Shown here piece by piece: positions 1-4,905 of a stretch of 5,952 bases of DNA (positions within the stretch are counted from its first letter, which is position 1; each line of letters opens with the position of its first letter). The DNA comes from Gallionella sp. GTDB taxonomy: Bacteria; Pseudomonadota; Gammaproteobacteria; Burkholderiales; Gallionellaceae. The notes beneath the pieces were generated by a model. The model ran no database searches. It had not been told where the DNA came from and was given only the letters and a program-made list of their open reading frames with translations. The translations under genes and the position numbers were made by a program. The stretch lies in the NCBI GenBank assembly GCA_024654105.1, contig JANLID010000315.1, positions 1 to 5,952 of the forward strand, read 5' to 3'.

Positions 1-130
1 CCCCTAAGATGAATCAACTAATCGCACTGACATCCAGAACGCATGTTCAGAGCACCAAGAACCTAATTCTGGTATTAGGATACTTCGTATTCCTCAATAA
101 GAATATGGCTTTTTTGAAATACTTTTCGCA
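1..130. other. Gene-free AT-rich flank
   Basis: No convincing gene is visible. A 97-codon open frame starting at position 9 runs through the hairpin element and into antisense purB, resembles no family and has no clear ribosome site. A small imperfect hairpin (GGATAC/GTATTCC, about 79-94) is present. The stretch is more AT-rich than the rest of the window. Confidence 0.4.
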
Positions 131-230
131 TCGTTCCCGCGGTCTCCGTGGGAACGCCTCTGTGGACGCTCTGCGTCCCGTGCCGCAGGAGCGGCACAAA
201 CTGCATTCCCACGCTGGAGCATGGGAACGA
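131..230. repeat. 100-bp multi-hairpin repeat element with terminal inverted repeats
   Basis: Seen directly: the element starts TCGTTCCC and ends GGGAACGA, a perfect 8-bp terminal inverted repeat. It folds into four consecutive hairpins. The first is 132-142 with 146-156 (11 bp, one G-T pair, loop TCT). The second is 164-169 with 173-178 (GGACGC/GCGTCC). The third is 180-186 with 191-197 (GTGCCGC/GCGGCAC). The fourth is 206-211 with 222-227, continued imperfectly inward. Sequences of the type GTTCCCACGC...GCGTGGGAAC are common dispersed intergenic repeats in proteobacteria, so this is probably one genomic copy of such a family. It lies 22 bp past the purB stop and could fold in the purB 3' UTR. 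No T-run follows hairpin one on the minus strand, so I do not call it an intrinsic terminator. Confidence 0.75.
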
Positions 231-251
231 CAATCCATGTTAGGCCGTGGG

Positions 252-1655
252 TTAAATTCGCTTCGCCAGTTCGGCCGCCTTGCCAATATAAGTATCGGGT
301 GATAGTTGCAGCAGGCGTTGCTTTTCCGCTTCCGGAATAGGCAAGGTTGCGATGAAGGCTTGCAGCGAAGCACGGTTGATGCCGCTCTGGCCGCGCGTCA
401 GTTCCTTGAGCTTGTCGTAGGCGTTTGCTATGCCATAGCGGCGCATCACGGTCTGGATCGGTTCGGCCAGCACTTCCCAGCTTGCATCGAGGTCTTCCGC
501 CATGCGTTGCGGATTGGCTTCCAGCTTGTTCAATCCTTTCAGCAGCGATTCGTAGCCGAGCAGGGTGTAGCCGAGCGCCACACCCATGTTGCGCAACACG
601 GTGGAGTCGGTGAGATCGCGCTGCCAGCGTGAAATCGGCAGCTTTTCGGACAGGTGCTTCAGCAGCGCGTTGGCCAGGCCGAGGTTGCCTTCCGAATTTT
701 CAAAATCGATCGGGTTGACCTTGTGTGGCATGGTGGAAGAGCCAACCTCGCCCGCAATCACCTTCTGCTTGAAATAGCCGAGCGAGATATAGCCCCAGAT
801 GTCGCGGTTCAGGTCGATCAGGATGGTGTTGATGCGCGCATACGCATCGAACAGTTCCGCCATGTAATCGTGCGGCTCGATCTGGATGGTGTAGTGATTG
901 AAGGCGATGCCGCGTGCCTCGACAAATTTTTTCGCAAAGGCTTCCCAATCCACGCCCGGATAGGCGGCCAGATGCGCGTTGTAGTTGCCCACCGCGCCGT
1001 TTATTTTCCCGAGTATTTCTATGTCGGCGAGGCGCTGCTCGGCGCGTTGCAGACGGTACGCGACGTTCGCCATTTCCTTGCCTAAGGTGCTCGGCGTGGC
1101 GGTCTGGCCGTGGGTGCGGCACAGCATCGGCAGGTCGGCATGCTGGTGCGCGAGGTTTTTCAGGCGCTCAATCAATGTTTGCAAGGTCGGCAGCAGCACC
1201 GTTTCGCGCGCGCCCTTCAGCATCAGCGCGTGGCTGAGGTTGTTGATGTCTTCCGAGGTGCAGGCAAAGTGGATGAATTCCAGCGCCTTCGGAAGAAGCT
1301 CCCTCTCCCCCTGGGGGAGGGTCGGGGTGAGGGCGCCGGACAGTTTGTCGCGCAGCCAGTATTCCACCGCTTTGACATCATGATTAGTGGTTGCTTCTAT
1401 GGTTTTGATTGCGGCAGCATCGGCCTCGCTGAAGTTTGCGTTGAGTGCGTCCAGTTGCGCGACAGTCGCGGCGGAAAACGGCGCGATCTCGGGTATATCA
1501 GGTTGTGCGCTGAGTGCCTTCAACCACTCGATTTCAATCAACACGCGGAAACGGATCAGGCCGAATTCGCTGAAGTAATCGCGCAATGCGTCTACCTTGC
1601 CGTGGTAGCGTCCGTCGAGCGGGGAAAGGGCGGTGAGTTGGGTGAGTGTGGTCAT
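252..1655 (-). CDS. purB: Adenylosuccinate lyase with repeat-encoded internal insertion
   Basis: PurB is cytosolic and homotetrameric. It cleaves SAICAR to AICAR plus fumarate, and adenylosuccinate to AMP plus fumarate, in purine synthesis. The 467-residue protein aligns with E. coli PurB (456) almost end to end: SPLDGRY near residue 11, TTNHDVKAVEYWL at 89-101, EFIHFACTSEDINNL at 126-140, RTHGQTATPST at 180-190 and the fumarase/aspartase signature GSSTMPHKVNPIDFEN at 305-320. His182 and Ser306 correspond to the E. coli catalytic pair His171 and Ser295. The odd part is residues 107-119 (GALTPTLPQGERE). These add about ten residues relative to E. coli and are encoded by a palindromic repeat (1300-1335) that keeps the frame open. 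The ATG at 1655 gives the family N-terminus; a weak GGGG lies about 7 nt upstream. It is third in the minus-strand order nudJ-mnmA-purB, 144 bp after mnmA. Confidence 0.97.
   Translation of the reverse strand: MTTLTQLTALSPLDGRYHGKVDALRDYFSEFGLIRFRVLIEIEWLKALSAQPDIPEIAPFSAATVAQLDALNANFSEADAAAIKTIEATTNHDVKAVEYWLRDKLSGALTPTLPQGERELLPKALEFIHFACTSEDINNLSHALMLKGARETVLLPTLQTLIERLKNLAHQHADLPMLCRTHGQTATPSTLGKEMANVAYRLQRAEQRLADIEILGKINGAVGNYNAHLAAYPGVDWEAFAKKFVEARGIAFNHYTIQIEPHDYMAELFDAYARINTILIDLNRDIWGYISLGYFKQKVIAGEVGSSTMPHKVNPIDFENSEGNLGLANALLKHLSEKLPISRWQRDLTDSTVLRNMGVALGYTLLGYESLLKGLNKLEANPQRMAEDLDASWEVLAEPIQTVMRRYGIANAYDKLKELTRGQSGINRASLQAFIATLPIPEAEKQRLLQLSPDTYIGKAAELAKRI
1300..1335 (-). repeat. 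Palindromic GC-rich repeat inserted in frame inside purB
   Basis: The plus strand reads CCCTCTCCCC, then GGGGGAGGG, then TCGGGGTGAGGG. The first two arms pair as an imperfect hairpin with a 2-nt bulge. On the minus strand this gives the layout CCCTCACCCC-GACCCTC-CCCC. From general knowledge, this layout is a widespread short dispersed repeat of proteobacteria, and its translation (LTPTL..GEREL) recurs as spurious peptide in many annotations. Here it translates in the purB frame as residues 107-119, exactly where the protein exceeds E. coli PurB. That it is an insertion is inferred from the alignment; its boundaries are uncertain by a few bases. Confidence 0.8.
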
Positions 1656-1715
1656 GGTAAAGCCCCGATGCGAAAGCGCATATTTTACGCGAATTTATGA
1701 ACCTTAAAACGGCAG

Positions 1716-1744
1716 TTGAACCACGAAGGGCACGAAGAAGATGA
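1716..1744. repeat. CACGAAG-type dispersed repeat, inverted relative to the mnmA 3' end copy
   Basis: The stretch contains TTGAACCACGAAGGGCACG followed by AAGAAG, with the CACGAAG word twice. Its reverse complement has the CTTCGTG...CTTCGTGGTTCAA layout. It matches in inverted orientation the repeat at 1809-1840, about 65 bp away, so the two could pair as a long imperfect stem across the mnmA-purB spacer. Repeats built on CACGAAG words are common in intergenic DNA of several bacterial groups. Confidence 0.6.
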
Positions 1745-1799
1745 GGTTGTTTCGTGAATACCAATCGTCCTGCGGATGAGTGTCAAGCGTTGTGCAATT

Positions 1800-2939
1800 C
1801 TATGAAAAATCTTCGTGATCTCTGTGTTCTTCGTGGTGAAGTGTTGAAATATCCAGGTTGTATCCCTGTTCGATGATTGCGCCGCCCAGACAGATTTCGC
1901 CATCGTAGAGCACCACCGACTGCCCCGGCGTGACCGCCCATTGCGGCTGGTCGAATTCAAATGCGCAGCGGTTGCCGTCCAGTGCCGTGATGCGACACGG
2001 CGCATCGGCTTGCCGGTAACGCGTCTTGGCGGCGTAGGGATGATTGAGCAGCGGCGCCGTGCCGCTGATCCAGTGACTATCCAGCGCGGTTAACCGGTTG
2101 CTCAGCAGTGCCGGATGGTCGTGCCCCTGTACCACGATCAGGCGGTTGTTCGCCATGTCCTTGTCCGCTACGAACCATGGTTCCCCAGAGGTATCCTTTG
2201 CCCCGCCGATGCCCAGCCCCTGGCGCTGGCCGATGGTGTAGAACGACAGCCCGATATGCTGGCCGACTACTTTGCCTTCCGGCGTAACCATCTGTCCGGG
2301 CGAAGTGGGCAGATAGCGGTTGAGGAATTCGCGGAACGGACGTTCGCCGATAAAGCAGATGCCGGTGCTGTCTTTCTTGGCGTAGTTGGAAAGGCCGTGC
2401 TGTTCGGCAATCGTGCGCACTTCGGACTTCAGCAGTTTGCCGAGCGGGAACATCGCGTGACCCAGTTGCGATTGGTTCAGACGGTACAGAAAATAGCTTT
2501 GATCCTTGCTGTTGTCGGTAGCCTTGAGCAACTGGAACAGGCCATCCGCCTCGCGCACCTGCGCATAATGTCCGGTGGCGATGACATCCGCGCCCAGTTG
2601 AATGGCATGATCGAGGAACGCCTTGAACTTGATCTCCGAATTGCACAGGATATCCGGGTTGGGCGTGCGCCCGGCCTGGTATTCGCGCAGGAAATAGCCG
2701 AACACGCGCTCCTTGTATTCACTGGCGAAATTCACCGCCTCAATCGGAATGCCGATGCTGTCGGCCACCGATACCGCATCCAGCAGATCCTGGCGCGACG
2801 AGCAGTATTCGTCGCTGTCGTCATCTTCCCAGTTCTTCATGAACAGGCCGATCACGTCATAGTCCTGCTGCTTGATCAGCAGCGCGGCGACCGATGAGTC
2901 CACGCCACCGGACATGCCGACGACTATTTTCTTATTCAT
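1800..2939 (-). CDS. mnmA: tRNA-specific 2-thiouridylase MnmA
   Basis: MnmA activates U34 of tRNA-Lys, -Glu and -Gln with ATP and inserts sulfur delivered by a persulfide relay, giving the s2U part of mnm5s2U. The 379-residue product has the PP-loop SGGVDSS at 10-16, GRTPNPDILCN at 90-100 with Asp96 and the catalytic Cys99, KDSTGICFIGER at 189-200 with the second catalytic Cys195, and GQRQGLGIGG at 237-246. It matches E. coli MnmA (368) throughout. Translation from the ATG at 2939 gives the family start MNKKIVVGMSGG; an in-frame ATG 35 codons upstream adds unrelated residues that overlap the Nudix gene and is rejected. The start overlaps the nudJ stop by 8 bp, which suggests translational coupling. 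The tail after GGAIIEQ is about 15 residues longer than in E. coli and ends in a repeat-encoded HHEEHRDHED stretch. Confidence 0.97.
   Translation of the reverse strand: MNKKIVVGMSGGVDSSVAALLIKQQDYDVIGLFMKNWEDDDSDEYCSSRQDLLDAVSVADSIGIPIEAVNFASEYKERVFGYFLREYQAGRTPNPDILCNSEIKFKAFLDHAIQLGADVIATGHYAQVREADGLFQLLKATDNSKDQSYFLYRLNQSQLGHAMFPLGKLLKSEVRTIAEQHGLSNYAKKDSTGICFIGERPFREFLNRYLPTSPGQMVTPEGKVVGQHIGLSFYTIGQRQGLGIGGAKDTSGEPWFVADKDMANNRLIVVQGHDHPALLSNRLTALDSHWISGTAPLLNHPYAAKTRYRQADAPCRITALDGNRCAFEFDQPQWAVTPGQSVVLYDGEICLGGAIIEQGYNLDISTLHHEEHRDHEDFS
1809..1840. repeat. CACGAAG-type dispersed repeat forming the 3' end of mnmA
   Basis: The plus strand carries ATCTTCGTGATCTC, then TGTGTTCTTCGTGGTGAA, with the CTTCGTG word twice. 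On the minus strand it is read in the mnmA frame as HHEEHRDHED, residues 368-377, the typical translation of this repeat family. It overlaps the last codons of mnmA and is the inverted partner of the copy at 1716-1744. Confidence 0.65.
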
Positions 2940-3378
2940 AGTGCACCAGCAGGTTGAGCGGGTAACGCTTTCCAGCAAGGTAATCTTCGACGCAGCGCAA
3001 AACCAGCGGACTGCGATGACGCACTTGCATGGCGCGGATTTCATCGGGCGTCAACCACACGGGCTGAATGATGCCGCTGTCGAGTTTGCGTTGCGGATCG
3101 TGGCCGGTGATCGCGCCGGTGAAGGCGAAGCGCAGGTAAGTGGTGTCCGATTCCGGCGCATGCCAGCGGTAGATGCCGAGCAGATGCTGGGGCGTGAAGG
3201 AATAGGCCGACTCTTCCAGCACTTCGCGCGCCACCGCAGCCAGCAATGATTCATTGGCCTCAAGATGTCCGGCAGGCTGGTTGAAGCGCACCCCCTGCGA
3301 GGTATGTTCTTCAACCAGCAGGAAACGGCCGTCTTGTTCGATAACGGCGGCAACGGTGACGTTAGGTTTCCAGATCAT
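2932..3378 (-). CDS. nudJ: Nudix hydrolase, NudJ type
   Basis: This 148-residue Nudix hydrolase resembles E. coli NudJ (153), a phosphatase acting on nucleoside tri- and diphosphates and on the thiamine precursor HMP-PP. The Nudix box spans residues 37-59: GHLEANE at 37-43, then seven residues, then REVLEE at 51-56, which fits G-x5-E-x7-REUxEE and keeps the metal-binding glutamates. The usual glycine near the end of the box is Ala58 (SAY), which I recall as normal in betaproteobacterial relatives. FNQPAGHLE and RYPLNLL also match NudJ. The ATG at 3378 gives MIWKPNVTVAAVI, aligned with E. coli MFKPHVTVACVV. A longer open frame upstream merely translates the tRNA-Leu gene. Its position just before mnmA is the same as in E. 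coli. The terminator of the tRNA gene ends only about 13 nt upstream. The actual substrate cannot be told from sequence. Confidence 0.9.
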   Translation of the reverse strand: MIWKPNVTVAAVIEQDGRFLLVEEHTSQGVRFNQPAGHLEANESLLAAVAREVLEESAYSFTPQHLLGIYRWHAPESDTTYLRFAFTGAITGHDPQRKLDSGIIQPVWLTPDEIRAMQVRHRSPLVLRCVEDYLAGKRYPLNLLVHYE

Positions 3379-3390
3379 GCGCCGATCCCA

Positions 3391-3419
3391 GAAAGAAAAA
3401 AGGCAGGATATCCTGCCTT
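3391..3419 (-). terminator. Intrinsic terminator downstream of tRNA-Leu(CAA)
   Basis: A perfect 20-nt palindrome (3400-3419; arms AAGGCAGGA and TCCTGCCTT around TA) is followed on the minus strand by TTTTTCTTTC (3399-3390). This is a classic Rho-independent terminator 11 nt past the tRNA CCA end. On the plus strand the hairpin is followed only by CTTGTTTTGTT, a weak tract. The T-run ends about 13 nt before the nudJ start, so nudJ-mnmA transcription must read through it or start very close by. Confidence 0.85.
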
Positions 3420-3429
3420 CTTGTTTTGT

Positions 3430-3516
3430 TGGTGCCGGGGGGGGGAATCGAACCCCCACGCCATTTCTGGCACCGGATTTTGAGTCCGGCACGTCTACCA
3501 GTTCCATCACCCCGGC
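3430..3516 (-). tRNA. leu tRNA (CAA): tRNA-Leu(CAA)
   Basis: The 87-nt gene folds completely. The acceptor stem is GCCGGGG/CCCCGGC. The D arm is ATG/CGT around GAACTGGTAGA. The anticodon stem CCGGA/TCCGG encloses the loop CTCAAAA, whose anticodon CAA (plus positions 3480-3482) reads UUG codons. The long variable arm TGCCA-GAAA-TGGCG is typical of class II tRNA. The T arm is GGGGG-TTCGATT-CCCCC, with discriminator A and an encoded CCA (3430-3432). The T stem and acceptor together make a run of nine Gs on the plus strand (3437-3445). A terminator follows. The likely promoter lies beyond a broken second tRNA-Leu copy, about 270 bp upstream. Confidence 0.97.
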
Positions 3517-3548
3517 GAGGGCATAAATATTTTTGCTGCACCGGATTT

Positions 3549-3618
3549 TGGCTCCGGCCGCCGCTTCGCGGCTTAACGTTCGCTTTGCTCACGTTAGCCT
3601 GCGCCGCAACTTTAGTTG
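3549..3618. repeat. Structured tandem repeat, copy A
   Basis: The unit begins TGGCTCCGGCCGCC. It contains the hairpin GCCGC-TTC-GCGGC (3560-3572), then an inverted pair TAACGT (3574-3579) and ACGTTA (3591-3596), then GCCTGCGCCGCAA, and ends in a small hairpin CAAC-TTTA-GTTG (3607-3618). Copy B follows directly at 70-nt spacing with two single-base indels in the core. Confidence 0.75.
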
Positions 3619-3704
3619 TGGCTCCGGCCGCCACTTCGTGTCTTAACGTTTCGCTACGCTTCACATTAGCCTGCGCCGCAATGGCTCTGAAAAACGAGCC
3701 ATTG
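3619..3704. repeat. Structured tandem repeat, copy B, ending in a 9-bp hairpin
   Basis: It shares with copy A the TGGCTCCGGCCGCC start, the CTTAACGTT block and the TTAGCCTGCGCCGCAA end. In the first hairpin a G-C pair of copy A is A-T here (GCCAC-TTC-GTGTC), a compensatory change, although another pair is lost. It ends in a perfect 9-bp hairpin, CAATGGCTC (3679-3687) with GAGCCATTG (3696-3704), loop TGAAAAAC. That hairpin replaces the 4-bp tail hairpin of copy A and abuts the tRNA-Leu 5' half. Confidence 0.75.
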
Positions 3705-3759
3705 TGAGTCCGGCACGTCTACCAGTTCCATCACCCCAGCGAAAGCGAAAGAGGCGCGA

Positions 3760-3788
3760 ATTATCCATGAAACGATATGCCCCATCAA
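3760..3788 (-). promoter_or_regulatory. Predicted sigma70 promoter for the tRNA-Leu unit
   Basis: On the minus strand, TTGATG (3788-3783) and GATAAT (3765-3760) are separated by exactly 17 nt. They match the -35 consensus at 4 of 6 positions and the -10 at 5 of 6. The DNA after the -10 is GC-rich (TCGCGCC), as in stringently controlled stable RNA promoters. Transcription would start near 3753, about 13 nt before the broken tRNA-Leu 5' half, and then reach the intact tRNA. Predicted from sequence only. Confidence 0.6.
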
Positions 3789-3795
3789 CTACAAT
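3767..3795 (+). promoter_or_regulatory. Predicted sigma70 promoter for queA-tgt
   Basis: ATGAAA (3767-3772; 4 of 6 to the -35 consensus) and TACAAT (3790-3795; 5 of 6 to the -10) are separated by 17 nt. The start would be near 3802, which gives a leader of about 24 nt to the ATG at 3826 but almost none to the GTG at 3805. The elements interleave with those of the leftward tRNA promoter. Confidence 0.55.
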
Positions 3796-3825
3796 CACCG
3801 CTTTGTGAGTTTTACGTGGCCGCCG

Positions 3826-4901
3826 ATGCGTACCGATGAGTTTGATTTCATTTTGCCGGAGAGGCTGATTGCGCAACACCCTCTGGCGCAGCGCGGTGCA
3901 AGCCGTTTGCTCTATGCGCATGATGGTGTGCTGGAAGATTGCCGCTTTGCCGATTTGTTGCGGCTGGTCAGGCCGAATGACGTGCTGGTGCTGAACGACA
4001 CGCGCGTCATCAAGGCGCGCCTGTTCGGCAACAAGGACAGCGGTGGCAGGGTCGAGGTGTTGGTTGAGCGCGTACTGGACACGCATGAAGTGTTGGCGCA
4101 AGTGCGTGCCAGTCACGCGCCGAAGGCAGGTAGCAGCTTGTTGCTGGAGGAAAACTTGACGGTAGAGGTGCTGGGGCGCGAGGGCGAATTCTTTGTGTTG
4201 CGCTTTCCCGGTGAAGAGCCTGTGCTGGAGTTGCTGGAACGCTACGGCCAATTACCGCTGCCCCCATACATCACCCATGCGGCAGATGTCGAGGACGAAC
4301 AACGCTACCAGACGGTGTTCGCGCGCGCGGCGGGCGCGGTGGCGGCACCCACGGCGGGGCTGCATTTCGACGAGGCCATGTTGCAATCCTTGCGCGATAA
4401 AGGCGTGCAGATCGTTCATGTCACGCTGCATATCGGTGCCGGGACGTTCCAGCCGGTGCGCGCCGAATATATCCGCGAGCATGTCATGCACAGCGAATGC
4501 TACGAGCTTCCGCAGGCTACCGTGGATGCGATAGCTCAGGCGCGTGCGGCAGGCGGACGGGTGGTTGCGGTGGGAACGACCAGTTTGCGCGCGCTGGAGA
4601 GCGCGGCTCAAAATGGGGAATTGCAGGCAGGTAGCGGCGAGACACGCATCTTTATCACGCCGGGCTACCGGTTTCACGTGGTGGATGTGTTGTTGACCAA
4701 TTTTCATCTGCCCAGATCCACGTTGTTGATGCTGGTGTGCGCGTTCGGCGGCATGGAGCGCATGCTGGCGGCATATCGCCATGCGGTGGAGCAGGAATAC
4801 CGGTTCTTCAGTTATGGCGATGCGATGTTGATTCAGTGTGACGCAGGGCGGGCTCCGCCCGCCGTCAATAATCATGCCGGGCAGAGCCCGGCCTACAAGA
4901 T

Positions 4902-4905
<4 letters not shown>
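3826..4905 (+). CDS. queA: S-adenosylmethionine:tRNA ribosyltransferase-isomerase QueA
   Basis: QueA transfers and isomerises the ribosyl group of SAM onto preQ1 in tRNA, forming epoxyqueuosine, the step after Tgt. The 359-residue product (E. coli 356) shows the family blocks LNDTRVIKARLFG at 56-68, GAVAAPTAGLHFDE at 170-183, LHIGAGTFQPVR at 201-212, VGTTSLRALES at 249-259, LLTNFHLPRSTLLMLV at 289-304 and YRFFSYGDAMLI at 325-336. I chose the ATG at 3826 because MRTDEFDFILPERLIA aligns with E. coli MRVTDFSFELPESLIA and because a promoter lies just upstream. A GTG at 3805 would add seven residues. Neither start has a strong Shine-Dalgarno. The last ~20 residues (from DAGRAPPAV) come from a pair of opposed repeat hairpins and run about nine residues longer than E. 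coli. The stop overlaps the tgt start (ATGA). Confidence 0.96.
4840..4897. repeat. Pair of opposed REP-like hairpins in the queA 3' end
   Basis: The first hairpin is GGCGGGC-TCC-GCCCGCC (4847-4863); the second is GCCGGGC-AGA-GCCCGGC (4876-4892). Each has a perfect 7-bp stem and 3-nt loop, and 12 nt separates them. The reverse complement of the second (loop TCT) resembles the first, so the pair is inverted, as in the bacterial interspersed mosaic elements formed by REP sequences. The block encodes the QueA tail, roughly residues 339-358, and ends five bases before the tgt ATG. The second stem closes 9 nt before that ATG. Confidence 0.75.

Larger units (their letters stand above)
3535..3740 (-). 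pseudogene. Broken second tRNA-Leu gene split at the anticodon loop
   Basis: The 33-nt block 3705-3737 is identical to 3481-3513 of the intact tRNA, so it is the tRNA-Leu 5' half from acceptor stem to anticodon. It continues to 3740 as an acceptor strand GCTGGGG, which has a T in place of C. A 13-nt block, 3538-3550, equals 3470-3482 of the intact gene: the 3' side of the anticodon arm plus the start of the variable arm. Between them, about 154 nt of tandem repeats occupies the anticodon loop, with TG present at both junctions. The variable arm remainder, T arm and 3' acceptor strand are absent, so it cannot make a normal tRNA on its own. It lies 13 nt downstream of the best tRNA promoter. 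Confidence 0.8.

Noticed and set aside
9..302. 97-codon plus-strand open frame at the left end
   Set aside because: It crosses the hairpin element and antisense purB, resembles no family and has no credible ribosome site.
1110..1700. Long plus-strand open frame opposite purB
   Set aside because: It is antisense to a clear purB; its length follows from high GC and codon phase.
1668..1710. purB promoter (TAAAAT at 1682-1687 minus) and the ATGCG/CGCAT palindrome as a PurR-like operator
   Set aside because: The -10 is fair, but no acceptable -35 lies 16-18 nt upstream. The palindrome does not match the E. coli PurR box well enough to call.
3379..3510. N-terminal extension of the Nudix gene beginning MMELVDVPDSKSGARN
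   Set aside because: This peptide is the translation of the tRNA-Leu gene, a familiar annotation artefact. The real start at 3378 matches NudJ.
3571..3600. Possible integron attC site (CTTAAC...GTTAGCC)
   Set aside because: The left core resembles RYYYAAC, but the right end GTTAGCC breaks GTTRRRY, and no cassette gene or integrase is present.
3549..3704. CRISPR-like array
   Set aside because: There are only two divergent copies that run straight into each other with no spacers, and no cas gene.
3426..3707. Plus-strand open frame across the tRNA and tandem repeats
   Set aside because: It is composed of antisense tRNA and repeat DNA; the similar peptide blocks simply reflect the DNA repeat.
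3482..3740. Group I intron or trans-spliced tRNA-Leu sharing the downstream 3' half
   Set aside because: The insertion is too short and repetitive to be a group I intron, no splicing core is recognisable, and the complete adjacent tRNA makes splicing unnecessary.
3805..3825. GTG at 3805 as the queA start
   Set aside because: It lies about 3 nt after the predicted transcription start, lacks a ribosome site and adds seven residues that E. coli QueA does not have.
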